A stretch of DNA of 11,048 nt, from positions 1 through 11,048 of the forward strand of contig CAMBWJ010000030.1 of assembly GCA_945871545.1 (NCBI GenBank), read 5' to 3'. Positions 1 to 6,847 of this stretch are shown one piece after another (the first letter of the stretch is position 1; each line of letters begins with the position of its first letter). The DNA is from an uncultured Clostridia bacterium. GTDB lineage: Bacteria > Bacillota_A > Clostridia > Christensenellales > Aristaeellaceae. A program made the position numbers and the translations under genes. Below the pieces are notes generated by a model that was not told the origin of the DNA, searched no databases, and saw only the letters and a program-made list of their open reading frames with translations.

Positions 1-1189
1 AGATGTCCCAGCCAATGGGCTTGGTGCCGCCGGCGATATAGGCGTTGGTCTGGGCGCGCAGGCTACCGCTGCGGCCAATGAAGGCGTGCAGGCGGTACAT
101 GGGCTGCTGGGACATGGGTTTCCAGGTCGGGCGTCCCTCGGCGTTGATTGAGGCGATGGCCTCGAGGATTTCAGTGGGGCAGGACTTGCCGTGCTCGGGT
201 TGGTAGAGGGCTTCCGTTTCGCCGCGCACCTGTCTGCACATGGCGTCCGGGTCGATGATCAGCGCAGACAGCCAGTAGTTGGGCTCCGTGCCCTCGGTGA
301 TCGGGTTCATCTGCACCGGCAGGCCCTTCAGGCCCTCGGCGTAAAGCTGATAGATCCGCTTCTTGGCGGCGATGTGCTCCTCCAGGTAGGCGTACTGGCC
401 GCGCACCACGCCCGCGATGACGTTGCTCATGCGGTAGTTGTAGCCAACCTCCTCGTGCTGGGACCAGGCCGCGTTCTCGCGCGCCTGGGTGCTCCACTTG
501 CGGGCTTTGTTTGCGTCCTCAATCGAGTTGGTCAGCAGGCAGCCGCCGGAGGAGCCGGTGATGATCTTGTTTCCGTTGTAGCTGACGGCGCTGTAATTGC
601 CGAAGCTGCCGCACTGCCTGCCGTCGATGGTCGCGCCCATGGCCTCCGCTGCGTCCTCAATCAGCAGCGCACCGTGGTTCTCGCAGATGCGCTTGATCTC
701 GTCCATGCGTCCGGGGAAGCCGTACAGCTCCGCAGAGACCACCAGCTTCACGTCCGGGTACAGCTCAAACGCCTTCTCCAGCGCCACCGGGTCCATGTTC
801 CAGCTCTCTTCTTCCGTGTCGATGAACACCGGAATGCCACCCTCGTACACCACCGGATTCAGGGTCGCGTCGAAGGTCATGTCCGAGCAGAAGACCCGCC
901 TGCCCTCCAGTGCGCCGTGGCTGATCGCAGGCTTGCCGTACAGCCGTTCCCCGGCGAGCTTGACGCACAGGTGCAGCGCCGCCGTGCAGCTGGAGAGACC
1001 CACGGCATACCTCATCCCGGCCTTTTCCGCCGCAATGCGCTCCACCTCGTTGATATTTGCACCGACGGTGGACATCCAGTTGGTCTCGTAGGCCTCGGTG
1101 ACATATTTTAGTTCCTCGCCGTGCATGGTGGGCGATGCCAGCCACACCTTGCTTGCAAACGGTTCTATCTTTCCCTTGCCTGTGAACAT
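1..1189 (-). CDS. DegT/DnrJ/EryC1/StrS sugar aminotransferase, EpsN/PglE-like (3' end cut by window)
   Basis: A PLP-dependent aminotransferase that would put an amino group on a nucleotide-bound 4-keto-6-deoxy sugar, the product of the dehydratase encoded just upstream. Translating the minus strand from ATG 1189-1187 gives 396 residues without a stop. Near the N-terminus WLASPTMHGEELKYV resembles the SPPHMSG region of Bacillus EpsN. IEDAAEAMG near residues 177-185 carries the pyridoxal-ring aspartate (D179). SYNGNKIITGSSGG near residues 203-216 carries the Schiff-base lysine (K208, codon 568-566). The visible end (about GGTKPIGWDI) lies just before the usual C-terminal stretch, so perhaps 30-40 residues are missing. 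The start is supported by GAGGAG at 1205-1200, ten bases upstream. The gene is separated from the dehydratase by 342 bases, so it may have its own leader. The fold family is certain; the exact sugar is not. Confidence 0.93.
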   Translation of the reverse strand, partial: MFTGKGKIEPFASKVWLASPTMHGEELKYVTEAYETNWMSTVGANINEVERIAAEKAGMRYAVGLSSCTAALHLCVKLAGERLYGKPAISHGALEGRRVFCSDMTFDATLNPVVYEGGIPVFIDTEEESWNMDPVALEKAFELYPDVKLVVSAELYGFPGRMDEIKRICENHGALLIEDAAEAMGATIDGRQCGSFGNYSAVSYNGNKIITGSSGGCLLTNSIEDANKARKWSTQARENAAWSQHEEVGYNYRMSNVIAGVVRGQYAYLEEHIAAKKRIYQLYAEGLKGLPVQMNPITEGTEPNYWLSALIIDPDAMCRQVRGETEALYQPEHGKSCPTEILEAIASINAEGRPTWKPMSQQPMYRLHAFIGRSGSLRAQTNAYIAGGTKPIGWDI

Positions 1190-1199
1190 GTACCTTTAT

Positions 1200-1205
1200 C
1201 TCCTC
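1200..1205 (-). promoter_or_regulatory. Ribosome binding site of the aminotransferase
   Basis: GAGGAG on the minus strand, ten bases before ATG 1189-1187. It fixes the start of the truncated aminotransferase. Confidence 0.75.
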
Positions 1206-1246
1206 AACATCTTCCGTACCTGCTGTTCCGGCACGATCTATCGGAT

Positions 1247-1267
1247 GCAATCCTCAGCCGGGATTGC
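1247..1267. repeat. 7-bp inverted repeat (hairpin)
   Basis: GCAATCC (1247-1253) pairs perfectly with GGATTGC (1261-1267) around a 7-base loop. Read on the plus strand it is followed by TGTATTTTT, the shape of a weak intrinsic terminator against antisense transcription. On the minus strand it lies in the leader of the aminotransferase, about 60 bases before its start, with no U-run after it. Function unknown. Confidence 0.4.
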
Positions 1268-1298
1268 TGTATTTTTGCCTTACATGGTTGGTTTTGGC

Positions 1299-1328
1299 CT
1301 GCATCCTCTGCATCGGCTGCATATGCAT
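1299..1328. repeat. Three CTGCAT units at 9-base spacing, followed by ATGCAT
   Basis: CTGCAT occurs at 1299-1304, 1308-1313 and 1317-1322, exactly nine bases apart, followed by ATGCAT at 1323-1328. On the minus strand these read ATGCAG, about 110-140 bases upstream of the aminotransferase start. No coding frame explains them. They could be tandem protein-binding sites or a chance low-complexity run. Confidence 0.4.
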
Positions 1329-1340
1329 GGGTTTCCGGAT

Positions 1341-1442
1341 CGGTAATCCCAGGCGATGATGCGGGACGGGCCTTCATGGCCTGGCGCACGGAATCCGGGG
1401 ACAGACCGGCGAGGACGAACAGAGCTTCTCTTCAGATTACCG
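1341..1442 (-). promoter_or_regulatory. Candidate structured RNA between dehydratase and aminotransferase
   Basis: CGGTAATC (1341-1348) is perfectly complementary to GATTACCG (1435-1442). Directly inside the left arm, CCAGGC (1349-1354) pairs with GCCTGG (1379-1384), and past a single mismatch ATGA (1356-1359) pairs with TCAT (1374-1377). Two smaller hairpins follow: CCGG/CCGG (1395-1398 with 1406-1409) and AGAG/CTCT (1421-1424 with 1428-1431). Together they form a closed multi-branch shape of about 102 bases in a gene-free region. The strand is assigned from the direction of the operon, since the pairing itself is symmetric. It matches no riboswitch class that I recognise. Confidence 0.4.
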
Positions 1443-1531
1443 GAGCCTATTTCCCTGTGCAGCAAACCGCTCCCGAGCCCCTCACCTTTCGCAACGAAAT
1501 CTGTGCAGTCAGGTTTTCGCGCGCAGGCAGC

Positions 1532-3502
1532 TCATACCGCAACATCGCGACCGTCTTCATCCTCATCTACATCCCGATTGATCTCCTCGGGCCGGAAATA
1601 TGTAGGCACAACCTGCCGCAGTGCTTCGCGGGCGAGCTCGTCGTCGCCCGTATCGCAGGCGTTCTGAAGAATCTCCAGCTTCTTCTCGATCTCCGTCCAG
1701 CCCAGTGGCTTGTCGAATTCGACGAAGATCAGGTCGTTGTCCGTCTTGCCCAGCTCCTCCGAGCGCACCAGCAGCTCCTCATAGAGCTTCTCGCCCGGCC
1801 GCAGCCCGGTTTCGACGATCTCGATGTCCTGTACGCCGGAGAGGCGGATCATGCTCTCCGCCAGATCCAGGATCTTGACCGGATGGCCCATGTCCAGCAC
1901 GAACAGCTCTCCGTTCTTCGCCATCGAGCCGGAGGTCAGCACCAGCTGACTCGCCTCAGGAATGGTCATGAAGTAGCGGATGATGCGCTTGTCCGTAATT
2001 GTCACCGGCCCGCCGTTGGCAATCTGCCGCTTGAACAGCGGAATGACCGAGCCGGCAGAGCCCAGAACGTTGCCAAAGCGCGTGGCGCTGTACTTTGCCG
2101 TTCCGAAGGTGCTGGCGCTCTGCACGATCATCTCGCACATGCGCTTGGTCGCGCCCATGACGTTCGTCGGGTTCACGGCCTTGTCCGTGGAAACCATCAT
2201 GAAGCGCTCCACGGCGTATTTTTCGCTCAGCAGAACCAGGTTCCTGGTTCCGAAGACGTTGTTGCAGATGGCCTCGACGCAGTTGTCCTCCATCAGCGGC
2301 ACGTGCTTGTGCGCGGCAGCATTGATGATGATCTGCGGATGGTACTTCCGGAATACCCGCTCCATCCCCTTCATGTTGGTGATCGAGCAGATTTCGATCC
2401 GCAGGTCCAGCCGGTCGCCGTAGATCATCTTCAGCTCCTGCTGCACATCGTAGGCGCCGTTTTCGTAAATGTCGAGGATGACGATCTGCCGGGGATTCAT
2501 CTTTGCCAGCTGTCTGCACAGCTCCGAGCCGATGGAACCGCCTCCGCCGGTGATCAGGATGCTCTTGCCCCGGTAATATGCCTTCGTCCTCTCGTCCATC
2601 ACGACGTGCGCCTTGCGGAACAGCAGCTCCTCGATGTCAAACTCGCGCATGAGGCGCTTGCCGCCTGCGGACTGCATGATCGGATAATCGTACACCTTGA
2701 TCTTGCAGCCCAGCTGCTTGTAGCGCTCGTACAGCGCCTGCTTTTTCGCCGCATCCGCGGAGGGGATCGCAAACACGATCTCCTGCACCTCCATCGCGCG
2801 CAGCTTGGTGAACACGTTTTCATCGTCCCGGAACACCGGAATGCCCTGGATCTCTCTCCCGACCTTTTCCCTGCTAATGTCCACGAAGCAGCGCGGCATG
2901 TACACCGCCGCGGGGTTGTTGGACAATTCCTCGGCAAGACTCACGCCCACGCGGCCTGCGCCGATGATGGCGACCTTGATCTGTTGGCCGTCGATCTTGC
3001 GGTGGGCGTCGTAGCCCGAGACCAGGCGCAGAGCCCACAGCATCAGCCGGCCCATCCTCGATTCCTCGTTGCCGCACTTGTAGGCGTAGCGGTAGAGCAT
3101 GCGAATGGCCAGCGCGCCCAGCAGGTTCAGTGAGCAGATGGAGAGCATCCGAAGAAAGGTGATCTGACAGGAGAACGAAAGGAGCTTGCCGGACGCATAA
3201 TATATGCAGAATGCGACGGCGTCCGTCAGCAGCAACCGGATATAACACTGGATCCCTCCATAGCGCCAGATCTGTCGATAGACCTCGCCGATCAGGCGGC
3301 TGCCGAAGATGCATACCAGGGCCAACGTCGTCTGCACCAGCACCACGTCCGTACCGAACGAGTCTCCCCCGGTGTCCGCCACCAGCAGCAGCAGAATCAC
3401 AGCTGCGAATATGATGATGTCATACGCCATCAGCGGCCAGCGGTTTCTTCGGACATTGTCCAGCCAGCCAGGTCTGTGCCGCCTCTTTCGTTTCTTTGCC
3501 AT
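1532..3502 (-). CDS. Membrane-bound nucleotide-sugar 4,6-dehydratase, EpsC/PglF/CapD family
   Basis: A 656-residue polysaccharide-biosynthesis protein that would dehydrate UDP-GlcNAc (or a related UDP-sugar) to the 4-keto-6-deoxy form at the inner face of the membrane. After a basic N-terminus there are about four membrane segments (residues 25-140). A first Rossmann-like domain follows with GAGRVG at 181-186, then the catalytic SDR domain with GGGGSIG at 319-325, AAHKHVPLME near 396-405, and STDKAVNPTNVMGATK around 438-453. M449 and K453 occupy the YxxxK positions; methionine in place of the catalytic tyrosine is typical of the PglF-type membrane dehydratases. Length fits the family. The start MAKKRKRRHR is preceded by only a weak purine-rich site. 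The next gene is an aminotransferase that would use its product. A 195-base gap with a strong RNA-like structure precedes it. Confidence 0.94.
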   Translation of the reverse strand: MAKKRKRRHRPGWLDNVRRNRWPLMAYDIIIFAAVILLLLVADTGGDSFGTDVVLVQTTLALVCIFGSRLIGEVYRQIWRYGGIQCYIRLLLTDAVAFCIYYASGKLLSFSCQITFLRMLSICSLNLLGALAIRMLYRYAYKCGNEESRMGRLMLWALRLVSGYDAHRKIDGQQIKVAIIGAGRVGVSLAEELSNNPAAVYMPRCFVDISREKVGREIQGIPVFRDDENVFTKLRAMEVQEIVFAIPSADAAKKQALYERYKQLGCKIKVYDYPIMQSAGGKRLMREFDIEELLFRKAHVVMDERTKAYYRGKSILITGGGGSIGSELCRQLAKMNPRQIVILDIYENGAYDVQQELKMIYGDRLDLRIEICSITNMKGMERVFRKYHPQIIINAAAHKHVPLMEDNCVEAICNNVFGTRNLVLLSEKYAVERFMMVSTDKAVNPTNVMGATKRMCEMIVQSASTFGTAKYSATRFGNVLGSAGSVIPLFKRQIANGGPVTITDKRIIRYFMTIPEASQLVLTSGSMAKNGELFVLDMGHPVKILDLAESMIRLSGVQDIEIVETGLRPGEKLYEELLVRSEELGKTDNDLIFVEFDKPLGWTEIEKKLEILQNACDTGDDELAREALRQVVPTYFRPEEINRDVDEDEDGRDVAV

Positions 3503-3534
3503 TTCTTACCACTCTTTCGTTTGATGAAAACCCT

Positions 3535-3546
3535 TTTCAGCTGAAA
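3535..3546. repeat. 12-bp perfect palindrome TTTCAGCTGAAA
   Basis: TTTCAGCTGAAA is a perfect 12-bp palindrome 33-44 bases upstream of the dehydratase start. It could be an operator for a dimeric regulator or a small hairpin in the leader. There is no U-run placed to make it a terminator. Confidence 0.35.
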
Positions 3547-3586
3547 CCCGCAGCGTCACGCCCTTCCGTTTCCAGGCCCGACGCAC

Positions 3587-3706
3587 AAAAATCGGCAAAT
3601 GGAATGTCCGAGCCCATATTGCCCCGCGCATGTCACATCGCCGATTCAGAAAAGCCTATAAAGCTGTGATTGTTGAATGCGGCGCTGCGGGGCAGGCTCA
3701 TTCCAT
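3587..3706 (-). promoter_or_regulatory. Long structured RNA element with a competing terminator-like helix, upstream of the EpsC homologue
   Basis: Nested complementary arms close a structure of about 108 bases: 3599-3606 with 3699-3706 (8 bp), 3611-3614 with 3695-3698 (4 bp), 3620-3627 with 3687-3694 (8 bp, GC-rich), 3628-3629 with 3684-3685, and 3640-3647 with 3675-3683 (8 bp, one bulge). On the minus strand the apical loop adds a 4-bp helix that includes one G-U pair; on the plus strand the equivalent is only 3 bp, so the minus strand is slightly favoured. AATCGGC (minus 3646-3640) can instead pair with GCCGATT (minus 3596-3590), which runs straight into five Ts (minus 3591-3587). That gives an alternative terminator-like helix. 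The outer arm includes the stop codon of the ABC transporter gene. I infer a transcription attenuator or antiterminator controlling the dehydratase; no known family consensus was matched. Confidence 0.6.
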
Positions 3707-5464
3707 ACTGACCATTCCGGCCAGGAATCCGTCCTTCTTCCGGATCAGATCCTCGATTGTTCCCTGTTCGACGACCCTTCCGTCCTCCAGCACGATGGCC
3801 TGATCCGCCGTACGGATCGTCGCCAACCGGTGCGCGATGACGATCACCGCAATGTCGCGTCCCATGGACTGGATGACCTCCCGGAAGGCGCTTTCGCTCT
3901 CGTAGTCCAGCGCGCTGGTGGCCTCGTCCAGGATGATCAGCCTGGGCTTGCCGATCAGCACTCTTGCCAGTACGATGCGCTGCCGTTCGCCACCGGACAG
4001 CCGAATGCCTCGGTCGCCCAGTGTCGTATCCAGTCCGTTGGGCATCTCGCGAACGAAATCCCAGGCCATCACGGTCTTGAGTGCGGCGATCAGCTCCTCC
4101 TCCGTGGCCTCCGGATGGAAGCGCAGCAGGTTCTCGCGCACGGAGGTGTTCAGGATGATGGGATCCTGGGGAACGTAGCCCACCTGCCGCCGCCAGGCGC
4201 GGATGTTCTCCGGCGACAGCGCCACGCCGTCCACCGCAATCCGTCCCTCGGCAGGCTGAAGGAAGCCCAGCAGCAGATTGACCGTCGTGGTCTTGCCCGA
4301 GCCGTTGCGCCCGAGCAGCGCGGTCACGCTGCCGCTTTCGATGGTGAAATCCACGTGGCGCAGCGTCTCCTCCTCCGCATCGTGGTAGGCGAAGGAGACG
4401 TCCTCGAAGTGGAAGCTGCGCCAGCGGTCGAAGGCATTCTCGTCCGCCTCCGTTGCGCGGGACTGCTCCGGCTTTGCGCGCATGGTCTCGATCTCCGCGC
4501 TGAGCTTCTCATACGCGGGCACGCAGCTGTAGATTCCCTGCACCTGACCCTGCAGGCCTGAGAACACCGGCCACAGGCGCGCAAAAATATAGACCAGCAC
4601 AACCAGCCGGTCGGTGGAGACGTGCAGCACCAGCGTGGAGAGCAGGTACACGCCCGCGATGATGCACGCCGCAGCCATCGAATACACCACCTGCGGCACG
4701 GAGCACATCCGCACGTACTTCAGCCGCGTCCTGACGAATTCCGAGCTGGTGCGGTAGAAGCGCGCGGCATGCTCGCGCTCGACGCCATAGGCCCGAAGCT
4801 CCTTCACGCTGCCGATCTGGTTTTCCAGCTCCGAATAGAACTCGCGGCTGATGCGGATCATCTCGTCGCCGTAGGAGCGGGACTTCTTCCGCAGCGGCAG
4901 AAAGATGCCCATCATGCCGCAGCCCAGCACACAGATGCACAGGGTCATCGGCACGTTCAGCCATAGCGCAATGCAGAGCTGAATCGCCGCCGAAACCAGC
5001 GAGGAGATCAGATGGATGATCGAATCGATGCCGTGGCTGACCTGATTGCACTGTGAGACGAACAGGTTGATGGCGTCCGTGCTCTTGCGCGAAGCCAGGG
5101 TCTCCCAGCTGGCGGCGAACATCGCGTCGTACAGCTCGGTGCGCAGCCGCAGGCTGGTGTTCTCCGTGAATTCCGTCTCACGGATGCTCAGCATGCGGTT
5201 GACCAGCGCCTTGACCATCACCAGCAGGATGTAAACGCCCAGCATCAGGGCCACCTGCCCGGCATAGGGCAGCGCGCCCAGCACAGGCGCGACCAGCTGC
5301 GAGAGGAAGCCGCCATCGTCCACGCCGATGTTCAGCAGATGCAGAAGCGGAATCAGCATGACGATACCGATTCCGCTCAGCAGCGACGCGACGATGTTCA
5401 GCGCCAGGATCCGCAAAAAGGATCTGCGGTCGCTCGTCCAGATCGCCCGGAACAGCACTCCCAT
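3698..5464 (-). CDS. ABC transporter (fused permease and ATPase) without a peptidase domain, likely exporter of the modified peptide
   Basis: A 588-residue half-transporter. Residues about 20-345 form the membrane domain, with hydrophobic segments such as ILALNIVASLLSGIGIVML. The ATPase follows: Walker A GRNGSGKT at 385-392, Q-loop GYVPQDP, signature LSGGE at 489-493, Walker B LIILDE at 509-514, and H-loop IAHRLAT with His545. There is no C39 cysteine-protease domain at the N-terminus, so leader removal must be done elsewhere. I chose ATG 5464-5462 because the longer open frame to 5614 overlaps the upstream gene and encodes an Arg/Pro-rich, non-conserved stretch. GGAGG at 5481-5477 lies 12 bases upstream of this start. 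The gap to the kinase gene is seven bases. The context suggests export of the radical-SAM-modified peptide; polysaccharide or lipid export cannot be excluded. Confidence 0.9.
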   Translation of the reverse strand: MGVLFRAIWTSDRRSFLRILALNIVASLLSGIGIVMLIPLLHLLNIGVDDGGFLSQLVAPVLGALPYAGQVALMLGVYILLVMVKALVNRMLSIRETEFTENTSLRLRTELYDAMFAASWETLASRKSTDAINLFVSQCNQVSHGIDSIIHLISSLVSAAIQLCIALWLNVPMTLCICVLGCGMMGIFLPLRKKSRSYGDEMIRISREFYSELENQIGSVKELRAYGVEREHAARFYRTSSEFVRTRLKYVRMCSVPQVVYSMAAACIIAGVYLLSTLVLHVSTDRLVVLVYIFARLWPVFSGLQGQVQGIYSCVPAYEKLSAEIETMRAKPEQSRATEADENAFDRWRSFHFEDVSFAYHDAEEETLRHVDFTIESGSVTALLGRNGSGKTTTVNLLLGFLQPAEGRIAVDGVALSPENIRAWRRQVGYVPQDPIILNTSVRENLLRFHPEATEEELIAALKTVMAWDFVREMPNGLDTTLGDRGIRLSGGERQRIVLARVLIGKPRLIILDEATSALDYESESAFREVIQSMGRDIAVIVIAHRLATIRTADQAIVLEDGRVVEQGTIEDLIRKKDGFLAGMVSME

Positions 5465-5471
5465 GCGCGGC

Positions 5472-6629
5472 TCAGTCCTCCAGAAGTCCGATCTGACGGA
5501 ACTGCTCCAGCAGCGCGTCCAGATCGTCGGCGGCGGTGGCCTCGTCCACATCGAATTCCGCGAGAATCTGCGCCAGCAGATCCTCCCGGGAGATGGATTT
5601 CTGCATCTGCTCAAAGACGAAGGCGGAAACCTCGTTCAGAACCACGGTGCCGCCGAAGTTCCTGATGTTCTCGCCCGTGGGCATCACCATGTATTCGTCC
5701 ACGACATGGCGCAGCGTGAAGCCCGATTTGATCTTCATTTCAGGCAATTCCTCCTGTATTTCCTCGGGGTGTTCAAAAAGTATGCGGTGCACCGCCCTGG
5801 CAGCATCCACATCGGGGCCGCAGAACAGCCGGTAGACGGGCGTGGTGCGGCAGAGACGGTGGACGTTGGCGATGGCCAGCGCGGCGGCGTCGGGATCCCA
5901 CATGGGGATGAACGCCTGCCGGATGGCCATGCCTCTGGCCTGCTCATAGGAGAGGCGGCGCAAGCGGGTGAAGGGTGCGCGACGCACCTCCAGGATTGCC
6001 TTCAGCGGGCGCTCCACGTTGCGGAAAATCTGCTCCTTGCCGTCCCAGGGAACGCCGCAGGCGACGTTGCCGTCCACCTCCAGGCGGATGGCCGGACGGT
6101 CACCGCTGATGAACTCCGCGCCGAGGCCGTCCACCCACGCCTTCGCTCGGGTGGATTTGCCCGCGCCGGAGTCGCCGGTGAAGCAGATCGCCTCGCCGGA
6201 AAGCTCGACGCAGGAAGCATGAAGGGAAACGATGCCCTCGTAAGCAAAGCGGCATTCGATAGGGAAGTGGATAAGTTCGATTGCACAATCACCTTTGGTG
6301 AGAGCTTCATTCGGACAAATGATTTGCACCTGACGGTAATCCGTGGAGGAAATAACAGGTTGAACATCTGGATTAACATGATTTTGAAAAATCCACCGTC
6401 CATCCGAAAGTTTATCACACCAAACTTGCATTTCCAGTAGGTACAACAAATCATACCAAGGAAACTGCAGTTCTGTATCCTTTTCAGGCTCCTTTGTGAC
6501 AGCATCAATTCGTACATCGGGCACTTCTGAACCATTCTCTGTCACGAAAGCGTCCCAAGCCTCATGAGCAAAACAATGATTTTCTATCCATATCCCAGCT
6601 ACTTGAACAAATACACTTCGATTCGTCAT
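5472..6629 (-). CDS. HPr-kinase-like protein fused to a C-terminal PqqD-like domain
   Basis: With the start at 6629 this is 385 residues. The N-terminal ~130 residues are unrecognised. Then comes an HPrK/PEP-carboxykinase-like core with Walker A GDSGAGKST (about 152-160), followed by EFISGDRPAI and CGVPWDGKEQI, as in the small HPrK-like proteins of peptide clusters. Residues about 298-385 (MKIKSGFTLRHVVDEYMVMP onward) resemble PqqD, the leader-binding module of RiPP systems. The likely role is to hold the precursor leader and possibly phosphorylate the peptide. I prefer ATG 6629-6627 because it makes an ATGA overlap with the precursor stop; the ATG at 6674 would overlap by 49 bases. Neither start has a clear Shine-Dalgarno sequence, so translation is probably coupled. 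GC content is low in the first third and high afterwards, which suggests a chimeric gene. Confidence 0.87.
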   Translation of the reverse strand: MTNRSVFVQVAGIWIENHCFAHEAWDAFVTENGSEVPDVRIDAVTKEPEKDTELQFPWYDLLYLLEMQVWCDKLSDGRWIFQNHVNPDVQPVISSTDYRQVQIICPNEALTKGDCAIELIHFPIECRFAYEGIVSLHASCVELSGEAICFTGDSGAGKSTRAKAWVDGLGAEFISGDRPAIRLEVDGNVACGVPWDGKEQIFRNVERPLKAILEVRRAPFTRLRRLSYEQARGMAIRQAFIPMWDPDAAALAIANVHRLCRTTPVYRLFCGPDVDAARAVHRILFEHPEEIQEELPEMKIKSGFTLRHVVDEYMVMPTGENIRNFGGTVVLNEVSAFVFEQMQKSISREDLLAQILAEFDVDEATAADDLDALLEQFRQIGLLED

Positions 6630-6847
6630 TGAGGAGAAGACTGCCAGCCACAGGTGTTTGGATCTGGTCTCCATTCATAACTGTTGCTCGAAGGCGACAT
6701 TGACGTATCGGGTGTCTTGCTCCAGCATTGTTGTCCTGGTTGATATACGAAAACAATTCCCGATCCACACACCGAGCTCTGTGCAAGAACGCGTTCGAAG
6801 CTAAATGTGACTTTCTTCGCAATAGGTTTCTTATACATTCTTTTCAT
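6626..6847 (-). CDS. Candidate RiPP precursor peptide, 73 residues, three cysteines
   Basis: A small gene between the radical SAM and kinase genes. The N-terminus MKRMYKKPIAKKVTFSF resembles the KP-x-x-x-KV-x-F leaders seen on many Clostridial precursor peptides. The C-terminal part is rich in Ser, Pro, Gly, Gln and aromatics, with Cys27, Cys41 and Cys66. Two related units are visible: VYQPGQQCWSKTP (34-46) and WRPDPNTCGWQSSP (59-72), an aromatic-x-Pro stretch leading to Cys-Trp or Cys-Gly-Trp. There is no Sec signal peptide and no membrane segment. The start is well supported: AAGGAG at 6861-6856 lies eight bases before the ATG, and the upstream stop overlaps it as TAATG. The end overlaps the kinase start as ATGA. 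A second in-frame ATG at codon 4 is possible. The role as radical SAM substrate is inferred from context. Confidence 0.82.
   Translation of the reverse strand: MKRMYKKPIAKKVTFSFERVLAQSSVCGSGIVFVYQPGQQCWSKTPDTSMSPSSNSYEWRPDPNTCGWQSSPQ

Larger units (their letters stand above)
1190..1531. other. 342-base intergenic gap with no credible gene
   Basis: This stretch separates the dehydratase stop from the aminotransferase start. Minus-strand open frames of about 60 codons exist but show no recognisable family and poor protein-like composition. It holds the aminotransferase ribosome binding site, a 7-bp hairpin (1247-1267), period-9 CTGCAT repeats (1299-1322), an 8-bp palindrome GCATATGC (1319-1326), and a foldable segment (1341-1442). 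I could not find a convincing minus-strand -35/-10 pair. The length is unusual beside the 0-7 base junctions elsewhere in this operon, which suggests a regulatory leader or the scar of a lost gene. Confidence 0.6.

Noticed and set aside
191..1111. Plus-strand open frame of 306 codons
   Set aside because: Antisense to the aminotransferase, whose PLP-lysine motif reads correctly on the minus strand. No domain is seen in the plus frame.
1204..1465. Two minus-strand 61-codon frames in the dehydratase-aminotransferase gap, one containing LFVLAGLSPDSVRQAM
   Set aside because: No ribosome binding site, low-complexity and Arg/Cys-rich remainder, no recognised family. A degraded gene remnant cannot be excluded but is not supported.
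1121..3133. Plus-strand open frame of 670 codons opposite the dehydratase
   Set aside because: It is the antisense shadow of a clear 656-residue dehydratase with full motifs. Its composition (His/Arg/Val/Leu/Asp rich) is typical of a reversed GC-rich gene, and there is no recognisable domain.
5465..5614. Longer N-terminus for the ABC transporter starting at 5614
   Set aside because: It would overlap the kinase gene by 143 bases and adds an Arg/Pro/Trp-rich stretch. ATG 5464 fits the start of the membrane domain and the operon spacing.
5328..6440. Plus-strand open frame of 370 codons
   Set aside because: Shadow of the HPrK-PqqD gene, where Walker A and the PqqD-like region are evident on the minus strand.
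6630..6674. Longer N-terminus for the HPrK-PqqD protein from ATG 6674
   Set aside because: It overlaps the precursor peptide by 49 bases with no ribosome binding site. The ATGA overlap at 6629-6626 matches the pattern of the other junctions.
6626..6847. Three-cysteine peptide as a SCIFF/six-cysteine precursor
   Set aside because: It has only three cysteines and no SCIFF-like spacing, so I did not assign it to that family.
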